A stretch of 64,000 bases of DNA from Bacteroidota bacterium (GCA_026224775.1 JAMFRP010000001.1:1-64000); one strand, 5' to 3'; positions 38,643 to 49,726 are shown, counted from the stretch's first letter. Made by a program: numbers and translations. Notes: generated from the letters alone by a model not told the origin.

Positions 38643-40052
38643 CTATTTCAATTCATCCAAAACCCTGAATATCTTGGCTTTGATATCTTTACCTGATCCA
38701 TTGTAATTGTTTACCATGATAGAGAAGCATAGTTGCTTGCCATTGTGGGTTTGGTAGCCGGCATAGTTAAGCACGTTGTTGATACTTCCGCTTTTCATGT
38801 GCATATCGTTGTAAATGGGTAAGCTCTCATAAAAATCATGATACCAGGGCGCTTTAGTAGCTAATTGCAGTATGGTAGCTAAAGTTCTGGTAGTTATACG
38901 GTCGGCGGGGGATAGACCCGAGCCATCAAATGCGTTTAATGAGTTTGGGTCGATACCGCGCTGCTTCCAGAAGTCCTGCAATACCATAACACCATTCGCT
39001 GTGGATGGCTGTTTACCGGCTTTCCAGGTAATGGTTTTGAGCAATTGCTCGGCGTACAGGTTGATGCTTTTTTGATTAGTCCAGTAGATGATCTTACTGA
39101 GTTCGGGCGAGGATATGGTTAATATATTTTGATTCGCTGTTGGCGTAGTTTCGCCTTTGGCTGTTAGGGTAGAGGTTGATTCGGCTGTGCCAGAAATGGT
39201 AATGCCTAATCGTTTCAAGGTATCTGCCAGGCGAAAAGCCGCATCATAAGCCGGATCGGGTAGTGCCAGGGCGATGCTTTTTTTGGTTTGATCTTCCGCA
39301 TAAGTGCCACGCAAGTAAACTACGTTACCATTCAGTGGTGGATAGGCATAGGATTGATCGCCGGTATGTGCGGGAGCAGTCAGTAACTCGCTTTTAAACT
39401 TAAGATAAGGCATCGTTGGTACGGTGCGCGATACGATTATTGGTGTGCCAATCTCGCCGGTGTGCAGTTTAACATCGTACTGGTTCTCGCGCCAGCAAAG
39501 GCCGGAGGTTCCTGCGCCGTAGTAGTTGCCTATGTCCTGGTATATCCAACCATCGGGAATGGATTGCGATCCGAAGATGGAATCGTCACCAATAACCCTT
39601 CCGTTTATTTTTTTTATTCCCGCCTTGCGGATGGCATCCACCATTAAAGTTAAAATGTGTTCTTCCTTGCTGCTTTCATAGCGCCAGCTGCCAAGTGTGG
39701 GGTCGCCGGAACCTTTGATAATGATGTCGCCGTTCAAAGTGCCATCAGTAATTGATCCGCTATAACCGAAAGCTGTTTGATATTTGAAATCCGCCCCCAA
39801 TACATTAAAAGCGGTTATGGTGGTAATGGTTTTCATGGTTGAGGCAGGTGCCAAACCCATACTGGGATTAGCAGAGAATACTTCCTTGCCACTGTTTACG
39901 TCCAGCACCGTTAACGATATGGATGCATATTGGCACTGGCTATCCGCCTGCAACCTGTTTACGGCCGCTTGTAATTTCTGCTGAAGGGATTGCGCGGGGG
40001 CGTATCCCGCTATAAATAAAAAACTAAGCGTTAGTAATCGTTGTATCCTCAT
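38643..40052 (-). CDS. dacB: D-alanyl-D-alanine carboxypeptidase/endopeptidase (PBP4)
   Basis: 469 residues with a signal peptide (LLTLSFLFIAGYAPAQS). It trims or cleaves peptidoglycan cross-links in the periplasm. Penicillin-binding motifs are PASTMKTITT (SxxK), KSINLYAEQLLK (SxN) and MKSGSINNVLNYAG (KSG in place of KTG), with the PBP4 marker IKGSGDPTLGS and a long insert domain. Its start codon lies 29 bases inside the end of the permease gene, so they are co-transcribed. Confidence 0.94.
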   Translation of the reverse strand: MRIQRLLTLSFLFIAGYAPAQSLQQKLQAAVNRLQADSQCQYASISLTVLDVNSGKEVFSANPSMGLAPASTMKTITTITAFNVLGADFKYQTAFGYSGSITDGTLNGDIIIKGSGDPTLGSWRYESSKEEHILTLMVDAIRKAGIKKINGRVIGDDSIFGSQSIPDGWIYQDIGNYYGAGTSGLCWRENQYDVKLHTGEIGTPIIVSRTVPTMPYLKFKSELLTAPAHTGDQSYAYPPLNGNVVYLRGTYAEDQTKKSIALALPDPAYDAAFRLADTLKRLGITISGTAESTSTLTAKGETTPTANQNILTISSPELSKIIYWTNQKSINLYAEQLLKTITWKAGKQPSTANGVMVLQDFWKQRGIDPNSLNAFDGSGLSPADRITTRTLATILQLATKAPWYHDFYESLPIYNDMHMKSGSINNVLNYAGYQTHNGKQLCFSIMVNNYNGSGKDIKAKIFRVLDELK

Positions 40053-41493
40053 GCTTCACGTTGCGTTGCGATATATAATAGATAGGAATGCCTATCAACA
40101 CAATAATTAAACCAGGCCACGTAAACTGTGGCTTATATTTTATTAATAACGCGCAAAAGCTTAATCCCATTATAATATAAATAGCGGGTAGTACCGGGTA
40201 ACCAAAGGCTTTGTATGGGCGCTCAGCATCAGGGTGTTTTACTCTTAGAATGTATATGCCGAAAATGGTAAGTACATAAAATATAACTACCACAAATGAT
40301 ATCATATCCAGTAAATCGCCATACCTTCCGCTTAAGCATAGTATACCAGCTACTAAACATTGTATCCATAAGCCAAATTCCGGCACGGCAAATTTGTTTA
40401 ATTCACCTGTCCGTTTGAAAAACAGACCGTCTTTAGCCATTGTATAATATACCCTTGCGCCTGATAATATCAATCCATTATTACATCCGAAAGTTGAGAT
40501 CATAATCATTAGCGCTATTATTATAGTACCAACATTGCCAAATATAGCATGCGAGGCAGATACGGCTACACGGTCTTTAGCCGCCGTAGCAATATCGTGT
40601 AGCGGTAGTACCGCTGTATAAACAAAGTTGGCCGATATATAGATTATAGTTACGATCATCGTACCTAAAAACAGACTTAGTGCAATGTTCCTTTTGGGGT
40701 TACGCATTTCACCGGCTATAAAGGTTACATTATTCCATGCATCACTGCTGAATATGGAGCCTACCATCGCGGCAGCAATAGCACCTAATGCGGCACCGAC
40801 TGTATATTGCGAGAACGTGCCGTCGATATTTAACTTTTGCAAGTGCCAGGCATTGCTCCCCCAGTTGGCGTGCCATACGTCGCCCTTCAGCATAATAAAG
40901 CCGAAGATGATCAATCCAAACAAACTAAATAACTTGGTTAGCGTAAACGTATTTTGAATGATTTTACCGCTTTTAACACCACGGGTATTAATAAAAGTTA
41001 GTAATATGATTAGTAGGATAGAAACAACTTGGGCCGCGCTTATTGTGAAGAATTTAGCAGCACCAGCACTATCAACGCCGGTTTGTAGCTTCCATAATAT
41101 ATTGTCTTCGCTAAAAGCCGGTATCAAATAAGCTGTAAATTTCGAAAATGCCACACCAACTGCAGCGATAGTCCCCGTTTGTATCACCGCGAAAAAACTC
41201 CAGCCGTATAAAAAAGCGATCAGTTTGTTGTAGGCCTCTTTTAAATAAACATATTGGCCACCCGCTTTTGGGTACATGGCACTTAATTCGCCATAACTTA
41301 AGGCTGCGGTTAAGGTCATGAAACCGGTAAGCGCCCAAACCACAATCAACCATCCGGCCGAACCAACATTGCGAATAATATCAGCACTTACAATGAATAT
41401 ACCCGAACCGATCATTGAGCCTGCGACGATCATGGTGCCATCAAGCAGGCCTAAAGAGTGTTTTAGTTTGGGTTCGGTTGATTTTTCAGTCAT
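40024..41493 (-). CDS. APC family amino acid permease
   Basis: 489 residues from the ATG at 41493; the frame is open upstream to 41538, but MTEKSTEPKLKHSLGLLDGTM is the usual start of such permeases. Twelve or so membrane helices are visible. TM1 has LGLLDGTMIVAGSMIGSGIF with the unwound GSGIF segment that binds the substrate, and YGELSAMYPKAGGQYVYLKEAY is a typical APC motif. It moves amino acids across the inner membrane, as symporter or exchanger (LAT-like). The specificity is unknown. The end overlaps dacB. Confidence 0.9.
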   Translation of the reverse strand: MTEKSTEPKLKHSLGLLDGTMIVAGSMIGSGIFIVSADIIRNVGSAGWLIVVWALTGFMTLTAALSYGELSAMYPKAGGQYVYLKEAYNKLIAFLYGWSFFAVIQTGTIAAVGVAFSKFTAYLIPAFSEDNILWKLQTGVDSAGAAKFFTISAAQVVSILLIILLTFINTRGVKSGKIIQNTFTLTKLFSLFGLIIFGFIMLKGDVWHANWGSNAWHLQKLNIDGTFSQYTVGAALGAIAAAMVGSIFSSDAWNNVTFIAGEMRNPKRNIALSLFLGTMIVTIIYISANFVYTAVLPLHDIATAAKDRVAVSASHAIFGNVGTIIIALMIMISTFGCNNGLILSGARVYYTMAKDGLFFKRTGELNKFAVPEFGLWIQCLVAGILCLSGRYGDLLDMISFVVVIFYVLTIFGIYILRVKHPDAERPYKAFGYPVLPAIYIIMGLSFCALLIKYKPQFTWPGLIIVLIGIPIYYISQRNVKHEDTTITNA

Positions 41494-41741
41494 AAAATGA
41501 GGTTCGTTTTGTGGGTTAAGATAAGAATAAAGTCGCAAATTAAAATATTACTCGTTTACACAAATTGCAATCAATAGATTTAATGTCGCCAATCGGAATA
41601 ATTCTAATAACTGTCTGTATAACGCTTAAAATCAGTGCAAAAACTATTGCCGTTTCCTTTTGTAAATAAATTAATTTGCTAATTTGCAGTCCAATATATA
41701 ACAAGTACTAACCAATACATTTAATAAACTAAATTTCTAAC

Positions 41742-43982
41742 ATGGACTTTTTGTACACTAATTTAATTTACCTGATACCCGTTTTTGGGCTCATTGGGAT
41801 TGCAGTGATGGCTGTTAAAGCCGCGTGGGTTACTAAGCAGGATGCAGGAGACGGGGATATGGCGCAACTGGCAGGTTATATTGCCGATGGTGCCATGGCT
41901 TTTTTACGTGCTGAGTGGAAAGTGCTAAGCTATTTTGTTGTTGTTGCAGGTATACTACTTGCGTATTCGGGCACAACGGTGCATACATCAAGCCCGGTTA
42001 TCGCTATATCATTTATAGCCGGGGCATTCCTTTCGGCATTCGCCGGATTTTTAGGGATGCGTATAGCTACCAAGGCTAACGTGCGCACTACACAAGCGGC
42101 GCGTACAAGTTTATCGCAAGCTTTAAAAGTATCGTTTACCGGTGGTACCGTAATGGGTTTAGGTGTTGCCGGTTTAGCAATCATAGGTTTGGGTTCATTG
42201 TTCATTGTTTTCTTTACCATCTATGTTAAAAATACTGGTGGCGATGTAAATGGCGAGGCCATGGCCAAAGCATTAGATGTTTTAGCCGGATTTTCGCTAG
42301 GTGCTGAATCTATCGCATTATTTGCACGTGTAGGTGGTGGTATTTATACCAAAGCTGCCGACGTGGGTGCTGATTTAGTAGGTAAGGTTGAAGCGGGCAT
42401 CCCCGAGGATGATGTGCGTAACCCTGCAACTATTGCGGATAACGTTGGTGATAATGTGGGCGACGTAGCAGGTATGGGTGCCGATTTATTCGGGTCATAC
42501 GTAGCAACTATGCTGGCAACTATGGTTTTGGGTCGTGAAATTGTATCGCATGATAACTTTGGCGGCATAGCCCCGGTTTTATTACCGATGGTAATTGCAG
42601 GCTTAGGCTTGATATTTTCAATAGTAGGCGCATCTTTCGTAAAAATTAAAAGTGAAACCTCCAGTGTACAAAAGGCACTTAACATAGGTAACTGGACATC
42701 AATCATATTAACAGCTATCGCAACCATATTTCTGGTAAACTGGATGTTACCTGATGATACTTTTCACATGTTAAGAGATGAACTTCCGGGCGGCCTTTTA
42801 AAAGAAGGGTCATTAGTGTTCACTAAAACTGGTGTTATCTACTCAATAATGGTTGGTTTGGTAGTTGGTACTTTAATGTCGATGATAACCGAATATTATA
42901 CCGCAATGGGTAAACGCCCGGTGTTGGGTATTATTCGCCAGTCGTCAACAGGTCATGCTACTAATATTATCGCTGGCTTGGCAGTGGGAATGGAATCGAC
43001 TGTATTACCAATTTTGGTATTGGCAGCAGGTATTTATGGTTCATATCATTTTGCAGGTCTGTATGGTGTTGCTATTGCTGCAGCAGGTATGATGTCTACA
43101 ACAGCGATGCAATTAGCGATAGATGCTTTTGGGCCGATTGCGGATAATGCCGGTGGTATTGCCGAAATGAGCCGTCTACCCGAAGAAGTACGTCACCGTA
43201 CAGATAATTTAGATGCTGTAGGAAATACTACCGCGGCTACAGGTAAAGGTTTTGCCATTGCTTCGGCCGCGTTAACCTCACTGGCTTTATTTGCAGCCTT
43301 TGTGGGTGTTGCTGGTATTGAGCATATTGATATTTATAAAGCCGACGTATTAGCCGGTTTATTTGTTGGTGGGATGATCCCTTTTATATTCTCGGCATTA
43401 TGTATCTCGGCAGTAGGCCGTGCAGCAATGGCGATGGTTGAGGAGGTTCGCCGCCAGTTCCGCGAGATTCCGGGTATTATGGAATACAAAGCCAAGCCCG
43501 AGTACGAAAAATGCGTAGCCATATCAACCAAAGCATCTATCCGCGAGATGGTTGCACCGGGATTGATCGCCTTGATCTCTCCGATCATAGTAGGTTTCAT
43601 TTTGGGCCCTGAAGTTTTGGGTGGGATGTTAGCAGGCGTTACCGTATCAGGTGTATTAATGGGTATTTTCCAAAGTAATGCAGGCGGTGCATGGGATAAC
43701 GCTAAAAAATCATTTGAAAAAGGCGTGGAGATCAACGGTGAGATGTATTATAAAAAATCTGAACCGCATAAAGCGTCAGTAACCGGTGATACCGTTGGTG
43801 ATCCGTTTAAAGATACATCAGGCCCGTCAATGAATATCCTGATCAAACTGATGTCGATCGTATCGCTGGTTATCGCGCCACATTTACATAAAGATTTAAA
43901 TCATAGCCCTCGTTTACAAAGGGAAATTCACATCCAATCAATGGTTATGCCTGTGAAGCCGGCTGTTAAAAACAAAATTTAA
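41742..43982 (+). CDS. hppA: Membrane-bound ion-translocating pyrophosphatase, K+-dependent type
   Basis: 746 residues, about 16 membrane helices. It couples pyrophosphate hydrolysis to H+ and/or Na+ export. Substrate motifs are [53 protein letters not shown] and [14 protein letters not shown]. The determinant region reads [10 protein letters not shown]: Ala498 and Gly501 are the residues found in K+-dependent enzymes, whereas independent ones carry Lys and Thr. The ion pumped cannot be settled from this alone. The upstream spacer (41539-41741) has a TTTTG / TAATTTG pair that is only a weak promoter. A strong terminator follows. Confidence 0.96.
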   Translation: MDFLYTNLIYLIPVFGLIGIAVMAVKAAWVTKQDAGDGDMAQLAGYIADGAMAFLRAEWKVLSYFVVVAGILLAYSGTTVHTSSPVIAISFIAGAFLSAFAGFLGMRIATKANVRTTQAARTSLSQALKVSFTGGTVMGLGVAGLAIIGLGSLFIVFFTIYVKNTGGDVNGEAMAKALDVLAGFSLGAESIALFARVGGGIYTKAADVGADLVGKVEAGIPEDDVRNPATIADNVGDNVGDVAGMGADLFGSYVATMLATMVLGREIVSHDNFGGIAPVLLPMVIAGLGLIFSIVGASFVKIKSETSSVQKALNIGNWTSIILTAIATIFLVNWMLPDDTFHMLRDELPGGLLKEGSLVFTKTGVIYSIMVGLVVGTLMSMITEYYTAMGKRPVLGIIRQSSTGHATNIIAGLAVGMESTVLPILVLAAGIYGSYHFAGLYGVAIAAAGMMSTTAMQLAIDAFGPIADNAGGIAEMSRLPEEVRHRTDNLDAVGNTTAATGKGFAIASAALTSLALFAAFVGVAGIEHIDIYKADVLAGLFVGGMIPFIFSALCISAVGRAAMAMVEEVRRQFREIPGIMEYKAKPEYEKCVAISTKASIREMVAPGLIALISPIIVGFILGPEVLGGMLAGVTVSGVLMGIFQSNAGGAWDNAKKSFEKGVEINGEMYYKKSEPHKASVTGDTVGDPFKDTSGPSMNILIKLMSIVSLVIAPHLHKDLNHSPRLQREIHIQSMVMPVKPAVKNKI

Positions 43983-44006
43983 TATTACAATAATCTAAAC
44001 AGAATC

Positions 44007-44039
44007 AAAGAGGGACGCTGAAGTTGTCCCTCTTTTTTG
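44007..44039 (+). terminator. Rho-independent terminator of hppA
   Basis: AAAGAGGGAC / GTCCCTCTTT, 9-base loop, then TTTT. Confidence 0.92.
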
Positions 44040-44125
44040 TTGGATGTCATTGGGTTCTCACAATAATTGGGGTAGGTGGGTTGCTACGTTGATTTTGAGT
44101 AATTTTACTTGTATCATATCCCAAC

Positions 44126-44210
44126 GTCATTGCGAGCGAAGCGTGGCAATCCCAAACTGTACAGGGCGAACATGCAAAATCAGGGATTGCCACGCTTCGC
44201 TCGCAATGAC
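44126..44210. repeat. Dispersed inverted repeat, family B
   Basis: GTCATTGCGAGCGAAGCGTG ... CACGCTTCGCTCGCAATGAC, near-perfect arms of about 30 bases. It lies between hppA and the ABC exporter gene. Confidence 0.9.
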
Positions 44211-44242
44211 GAGGTGGAAATGTTAACTAAAAAGGAGTCCTA

Positions 44243-46081
44243 TTGAATACCGCCCGTCCCCCCAAAAATAAAAAACCAGAACCCACAAGCTTTAAGGAAC
44301 GCCTTGAAGCCTTGCGCAACCTGCCCGCGTTTTTCAAATTAGTATGGCAAACCAGTCCGTGGATGACGGTGGTTAACTCGCTGCTGCGCATTTTGAAATC
44401 TGCTATGCCATTAGGCTTGTTATACGTTGGCAAACTAATTATCGATCAGGTAATCTCCATTGCCCATAAACATGGCGCCGGCACACATCATTTATGGCAG
44501 TTAGTAGCGGCTGAGTTTGCATTGGCTATTTTCTCCGATGCGCTATCACGCGCTATTACTTTGATGGATAGCTTATTGGGCGATCTGTTTAATAACCACA
44601 CCTCGGTAAAACTGATGGCGCATGCTGCTACACTCGATTTAGATCAATTTGAAGATGCCGTATTTTATGATAAACTGGAACGAGCAAGGCAACAAACCGT
44701 AGGTCGTACCATACTACTATCACAAGTAATGAGCCAGGTACAGGATTTGATCACGATGGGCTTTTTGGCGGTAGGCTTAATGGCATTTAATCCGTGGTTA
44801 ATTGTGTTATTGTTGATTGCGATTATCCCCGCTTTTTTGGGAGAATCTCATTTTAATGATAAAAGCTATGCCTTAACCCGTGGTCAAACCCCTGAACGCC
44901 GGGAACTGGATTATATCCGTTACCTGGGTGCCAGTGATGAGACCGCTAAAGAGGTTAAGATATTCGACCTTTCAGGATTTATTATTGAACGCTTTAAACT
45001 GCTTTCGGATAAATTTTATGCCGATAATAAACGGCTATCAGTAAAACGTTCATTGTGGGGCACATTCTTCGCCATGCTAGGTAGTATTGGTTACTATGCT
45101 GCTTATGTGATTATCATTATAAAAACTATTGACGGTACAGTAACCATAGGTAATTTAGTTTTCCTTGCGGGATCTTTTCGCCAGCTACGAAGCTTATTGG
45201 AGGGCATTTTAACCCGTTTTACCGCTGTATCGCAAGGCGCAATATACTTGAGTGATTTCTTTGAATTTTTCGACATCCAACCCAAAATAAAACTACCGGA
45301 TCATCCAATTCCTTTCCCGAAAACAATTAAACAGGGCTTTACTTTTGAAGATGTTGGTTTCAGATATGTTAATTCTGAACGTTGGGCAAACAGGCACTTA
45401 ACCTTCACCCTCCATCCCGGTGAAAAATTAGCTCTGGTAGGGGAGAACGGTGCAGGCAAAACTACACTGGTTAAACTATTGGCCCGGCTATATGATCCAT
45501 CCGAAGGTAGAATATTATTAGATGGCATCGACCTGAAAGAATATGATCTTGCCGATCTACGTTTAAACGTCGGAATCATTTTTCAGGATTACCTACGCTA
45601 CCAAATGAGTTTCGCTCAAAATATCGCTGTCGGGAATATCAACGAAAAAGAGAATCGACCATTAATAGAATCATCCGCCCGCCAAAGTCTGGCCGATGTA
45701 TTAGCCGCAAAATTACCTGCCGCTTACGACCAGCAATTAGGAAAACGTTTTGCCGATGGTGTTGAACTATCCGGCGGCGAATGGCAGAAAGTAGCGCTAG
45801 CACGTGCCTACATGCGCGATGCGCAACTGTTAATATTGGATGAGCCAACATCTGCCCTTGATGCTCGTGCCGAATATAATGTTTTTGAACGCTTTGCCGA
45901 GTTAACCAAAGGGAAATCTGCTGTACTTATCTCACACCGCTTCAGTACCGTACGCATGGCAGATAGGATTTTAGTATTAGATAAAGGTGAATTAATAGAG
46001 ATTGGCAGCCACGAAGAACTGCTCATTAAAGGCGGCCGCTATGCAGAGTTATTCGACCTGCAAGCAATGGGGTATAGATAG
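44243..46081 (+). CDS. ABC exporter, fused membrane and ATPase domains
   Basis: 612 residues. N-terminal membrane domain with about six helices (to about 340), then an ATPase domain with Walker A VGENGAGKTTLVKLL (about 398-412), Q-loop IIFQDYLRY, signature LSGGEWQKVALARAY, Walker B LLILDEPTSALDA and the switch VLISHRFSTVRMADR. It works as a homodimer exporting lipid or peptide-like substrates; the substrate is unknown. The start is TTG at 44243: it has a clear AAAGGAG 5 bases upstream, rare in this window, and the first ATG (residue 41) is inside the first helix. The TAG stop is the first triplet of repeat H. Confidence 0.92.
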   Translation: MNTARPPKNKKPEPTSFKERLEALRNLPAFFKLVWQTSPWMTVVNSLLRILKSAMPLGLLYVGKLIIDQVISIAHKHGAGTHHLWQLVAAEFALAIFSDALSRAITLMDSLLGDLFNNHTSVKLMAHAATLDLDQFEDAVFYDKLERARQQTVGRTILLSQVMSQVQDLITMGFLAVGLMAFNPWLIVLLLIAIIPAFLGESHFNDKSYALTRGQTPERRELDYIRYLGASDETAKEVKIFDLSGFIIERFKLLSDKFYADNKRLSVKRSLWGTFFAMLGSIGYYAAYVIIIIKTIDGTVTIGNLVFLAGSFRQLRSLLEGILTRFTAVSQGAIYLSDFFEFFDIQPKIKLPDHPIPFPKTIKQGFTFEDVGFRYVNSERWANRHLTFTLHPGEKLALVGENGAGKTTLVKLLARLYDPSEGRILLDGIDLKEYDLADLRLNVGIIFQDYLRYQMSFAQNIAVGNINEKENRPLIESSARQSLADVLAAKLPAAYDQQLGKRFADGVELSGGEWQKVALARAYMRDAQLLILDEPTSALDARAEYNVFERFAELTKGKSAVLISHRFSTVRMADRILVLDKGELIEIGSHEELLIKGGRYAELFDLQAMGYR

Positions 46082-46162
46082 TGAATGGTTGATTAAGTGA
46101 GTGGTGAATAGTATATATTCTTAGAGGAGATCTGCAAACTACTCACCATTCACTACTCACTA
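46079..46162. repeat. Inverted repeat, family H, spanning stop codon to stop codon
   Basis: The repeat TAGTGAATGGTTGATTAAGTG ... CTCACCATTCACTACTCACTA begins with the TAG of the ABC exporter and, on the other strand, begins with the TAG of the thioredoxin gene. Nothing else lies between the two convergent genes. Confidence 0.75.
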
Positions 46163-46456
46163 AACAAATTGTTCAATAATTTGCTGCAACTGATGGGCTT
46201 GTACCACACCACTTTGTCGCCATTTGGTTTGTCCGTTTTTAAATACAATAAGTGTAGGCACTCCCTGAACCTTATATTCGCTTGCCGCGGATGGGTTTTT
46301 ATCAACGTCTATTTTCAAGATCGTTATTTTATCACCCATATTATCTTTCAGCTGTTTCAGTATGGGCGGCATCATTTTACATGGCCCACACCACTCTGCC
46401 GAAAAATCTACCAAAACTGGTTTGTCTGATGTTATTAACTCTTTAAAATTTGCCAT
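46160..46456 (-). CDS. Thioredoxin
   Basis: 98 residues from the ATG at 46456 (MANFKELI); the five extra residues of the longer frame are not family-like. It has [17 protein letters not shown] with the redox pair Cys23/Cys26, [27 protein letters not shown] with the cis-Pro loop, and no signal peptide, so it is cytoplasmic. It reduces disulfides of target proteins. It follows the hybrid kinase gene by 46 bases on the same strand. Its TAG stop is part of the repeat H edge. Confidence 0.94.
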   Translation of the reverse strand: MANFKELITSDKPVLVDFSAEWCGPCKMMPPILKQLKDNMGDKITILKIDVDKNPSAASEYKVQGVPTLIVFKNGQTKWRQSGVVQAHQLQQIIEQFV

Positions 46457-46502
46457 CTCATTGTTCCTCAATAATCAATAACAACAGTAGCAGCAATACG
46501 TT

Positions 46503-48281
46503 TTAATTATTCTGTAGTTCATTCTGCATTACACTCCATTTATGAATAATCGACTTTAGCCTGTCAATTGTAAAAGGTTTGCTTAAAAAGTCTTTCATTC
46601 CTGCTTCACGGCATTCCGCTTCATTTTCGCTTAATACATTGGCTGTCATGGCAATAATGGGAGGGGTATTGTCGCCGTATTTTTCGATAATAAGTTTAGT
46701 CGCTTGTAAGCCGTCCATCACTGGCATTTGTATATCCATAAATATCAGGTCGTAATTCCTTTCAGCAACCATATCTAATGCTATTTGTCCGTTGTCTGCA
46801 AAATCAATTTTATAGCCTATTTTTTCAAATATCCTGCCTGCTACTAATTGGTTCATTTTGTTGTCTTCTACCAGTAAAATGGTTAAAGGTTTTTTAACAA
46901 AATCTGCTTTTTCATAATAGACAGGTACATCTTTCGTAACACTCTCGGCAATAGGAAGCGGCAAACTGAAGCTAAATACCGATCCTTCCGACTCCTTGCT
47001 TTCTACCCAAAGTTTACCACCCATCATTTCCACTATTTTTTTACAGATAGATAACCCCAACCCTGTGCCGCCGTATTTGCGTAAAGCTGTACTGTTAACT
47101 TGTGTAAATGGCTTAAATAATTGAGTGATAGCCTCCTCGCTAATACCGATGCCGCTATCGCTTATCTGAAATTTAACTTCTTGAAAATCAAGGCGATTTC
47201 GGGTAACTATAACTTTTAACTCTACAAATCCCTTATCCGTGAATTTTATGGCATTACCTATCAAGTTTACTAAAATTTGCTGTAAACGGCTTTCATCTAT
47301 ATTCACATAATCAGCCAATCGGTTATCAATGGCGTATTCCAGTATTAAATTTTTATTGGCTATTCCTGGTCTGCAAATGCCAATTACTGTTTTTATACAT
47401 TCACGTATATCAACCGTTGCGGGTATAATTACCAGTCTGTCAGCCTCAATTTTTGATAGATCAAGTATATCACTGATAATATTGAGTAATAAGCTGCTGC
47501 TTGTATTTAAAGTTTGCAATAACTCCTGCTGCCCCGGTAACAATTCCGAAGTTGATAGTAACTGCGCTGTGCCAATTATCCCATTTAATGGTGTCCGGAT
47601 TTCATGGCTCATGTTTGCCAGGAAGTTTGATTTGGCAAAAGTGGCAGCCTCTGCCTGATCTTTAGCAGTTGACAATTCTACCTGTGATGATCGTAATTCT
47701 TCGCGCTGTTTAACCAATAAAAATTTATCATTTTCATGGCTTTTCTTCAATACGCTCAGCAACAGGCCAATTATCAAAATATCTATTACTGCGGATGTAA
47801 TAATATCGGTCTCTTTTTTAGTTAGGGTAGAGGGTAATGAAACTAAATGTGGATTAAACTTTTCGACAAAAAAGCAGCCCAGAAACAGCGCGATTATCAC
47901 ACCAATAAAAAAAAGATGGTATTTACGTTGAAGCAGAATAATGATCAGTGAAATCAGGAAAATACCCTCCTGCGGGGTCGACCCTTCTACACCGCCGTTA
48001 AAAAACCAACCGGGTATAAATAATATTATACCTATAGTAACGTAGGCTAAAACAATATTTTCCTGGTACCCAACATAGCGGCTACGGTAATAGGCAAGGC
48101 TGGATAGTAGCCCTACTAATACAATGGTTATATCTAAATAAATGCTGTATCCTAATATGATATTGATAATAAAGAACAACAGCATGTAAGCGCTGATAAT
48201 TAAAGCAACAGCGTTAAAAAGTTTATTTTCTAACGTAAGTTCCGGGTCATCATACCCTATTAAACGCTTTAACTTATTCAT
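46503..48281 (-). CDS. Membrane hybrid histidine kinase with receiver domain
   Basis: 592 residues. About six membrane helices in 1-185, a coiled coil, then HisKA with [15 protein letters not shown] (His226), HATPase with [27 protein letters not shown] and [19 protein letters not shown], and a C-terminal receiver with [21 protein letters not shown] (Asp516) and AMTANVL. It senses at the membrane and passes phosphate to its own receiver; no Hpt protein or output regulator is adjacent. The stimulus is unknown. Confidence 0.93.
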   Translation of the reverse strand: MNKLKRLIGYDDPELTLENKLFNAVALIISAYMLLFFIINIILGYSIYLDITIVLVGLLSSLAYYRSRYVGYQENIVLAYVTIGIILFIPGWFFNGGVEGSTPQEGIFLISLIIILLQRKYHLFFIGVIIALFLGCFFVEKFNPHLVSLPSTLTKKETDIITSAVIDILIIGLLLSVLKKSHENDKFLLVKQREELRSSQVELSTAKDQAEAATFAKSNFLANMSHEIRTPLNGIIGTAQLLSTSELLPGQQELLQTLNTSSSLLLNIISDILDLSKIEADRLVIIPATVDIRECIKTVIGICRPGIANKNLILEYAIDNRLADYVNIDESRLQQILVNLIGNAIKFTDKGFVELKVIVTRNRLDFQEVKFQISDSGIGISEEAITQLFKPFTQVNSTALRKYGGTGLGLSICKKIVEMMGGKLWVESKESEGSVFSFSLPLPIAESVTKDVPVYYEKADFVKKPLTILLVEDNKMNQLVAGRIFEKIGYKIDFADNGQIALDMVAERNYDLIFMDIQMPVMDGLQATKLIIEKYGDNTPPIIAMTANVLSENEAECREAGMKDFLSKPFTIDRLKSIIHKWSVMQNELQNN

Positions 48282-48378
48282 TAATCAACTAGGTTCTATC
48301 AGTATTAGGTTTAGCAATGTAATTAATTAAAAGCGAAATGCCTTAATTACAATGATTTATTCAATAATGGTCAATTAT

Positions 48379-48603
48379 TTAAATAGTCGACATACTATTC
48401 ATGTTGTAATCGTTTGAAGACGGATTGTGCTGATTCCAGTCTTCCAGGTCTATTAATCCTGGTTGAGTATGGTAATGTTTATCGCTAATTGGGCATTTTA
48501 CTACGTAAGCACCCTCGTTTATTAAGGCAATAATCGGGCGCGCACCACACTCCTTACAACGCTTTACATAAATATTTTTTGGAATATTGACATAGCCCTT
48601 CAT
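48379..48603 (-). CDS. Small zinc-ribbon-like protein
   Basis: 74 residues. It has CKECGARPIIALINEG, then VVKCPISDKHYHTQ and DLEDWNQHN. The order Cys-x2-Cys ... V-x-Cys ... DxWN is like the Lar-type zinc fold (CPFCG... VxC ... AxxxWN) found in phage and Bacteroidota small proteins. One of the four classical Cys is replaced; His residues (KHYH) may take its place. It has no signal peptide. Probably a real gene in a 440-base gap; the function is unknown. Confidence 0.6.
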   Translation of the reverse strand: MKGYVNIPKNIYVKRCKECGARPIIALINEGAYVVKCPISDKHYHTQPGLIDLEDWNQHNPSSNDYNMNSMSTI

Positions 48604-48725
48604 AACACCTATTACGAATGTAGAATTGAATAAGTTGTCGTTAAATAATTAATTAACTATTAAGAAATGTTAAAGCTATTAATTATCAAGCGATTAAAGA
48701 TATAATACTCAGAAATGAGAATTGT

Positions 48726-49688
48726 TTACAAGGTAATAGCCTTGCCCTGCTCGGGGAAGATGAGGGTTAACTTAAGATTATTTTCAGCCTGAAGCTGTGT
48801 TTTGAGCTTATTTATACTTAATTGTGGCGGTTTAACGTGCGTAATAACAATGTTGAAACCCTTTAATTTGTCTTTTCCGGTTAATCCGGCTAATTTATTC
48901 ATTTCATTCATTAACCAGTGAGGGGTTAAATGGCCAAACAATGTCTTGTCTGGCTGTTCATCGGGGAATGATGTTTCAATCATTATAGCCTTTAATTTAT
49001 TTGCTTTAATCAGCGGAGCAATAGCCACCCATAAATTATGCAGGTTATGGCTTTTCTCAATTTCATCAGGGCCGGTATCCCCCAGATACAAAATATAGGC
49101 ACCGTTACTTCTAACTAAAAAAGCAGTGCTTGTTAGGTTTGAGTGACTTAGAGGAAATACCTGCACCGTCATCGCTGTATTTTTTATGTCGATTATGCTA
49201 TCGGGAGTTAATACCTGGTAGTGATATTTTTTAATTAGGGGTGCTTCACCTTCGTCAGCAAAATTTGCCCAGCTTTCCCAGGTAAAGTAATCGGTTTGAA
49301 TGGTTTTTATACAACTGGCTAACGCGTAAATGTTTTTAGCCGTGTCATCAGGCGAATTGATAATTAACCCTGCGATATGATCTAAATGGGCATGAGATAT
49401 AAAATATCCTTTTATATATTCTCTTAACACTTGTTCAGCAGGGATGTTAAATACGCCATTGCTAATGGCTTTTTCAATACCATAATGTAATGTACCCGCA
49501 TCCAGGCAAATGTAATTATTAGTACCCGCCGCGGCTACCATATAGGCTGATAGATTACTCTCATCAATACCGCCTTTTACACCAAGTGGAACAATTTTAA
49601 AAGATGCCGGGGATTTGATTTGTGCCTGAGCGGTAATAGCAAATACAATTGAAAGCAGGGTGATAATAAGGGTGCGGTTGCGAAACAT
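48726..49688 (-). CDS. Class II 3',5'-cyclic nucleotide phosphodiesterase (metallo-beta-lactamase fold)
   Basis: 320 residues with a signal peptide (TLIITLLSIVFAITAQAQ), so periplasmic. It has FKIVPLGVKGGIDESNLSAY at the start, the metal motif SHAHLDHIAGLII, FPLSHSNLTSTAFLV, LYLGDTG with the bridging Asp, MIETSFPDE and VITHVKP. These are the marks of PDEase class II (CpdP/PDE1 type), which hydrolyse cAMP and cGMP. An external role on scavenged cyclic nucleotides is possible. Confidence 0.9.
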   Translation of the reverse strand: MFRNRTLIITLLSIVFAITAQAQIKSPASFKIVPLGVKGGIDESNLSAYMVAAAGTNNYICLDAGTLHYGIEKAISNGVFNIPAEQVLREYIKGYFISHAHLDHIAGLIINSPDDTAKNIYALASCIKTIQTDYFTWESWANFADEGEAPLIKKYHYQVLTPDSIIDIKNTAMTVQVFPLSHSNLTSTAFLVRSNGAYILYLGDTGPDEIEKSHNLHNLWVAIAPLIKANKLKAIMIETSFPDEQPDKTLFGHLTPHWLMNEMNKLAGLTGKDKLKGFNIVITHVKPPQLSINKLKTQLQAENNLKLTLIFPEQGKAITL

Positions 49689-49726
49689 ATCTGGATGAAT
49701 ATTTTTTTATTTAATTTAGGCCGATC

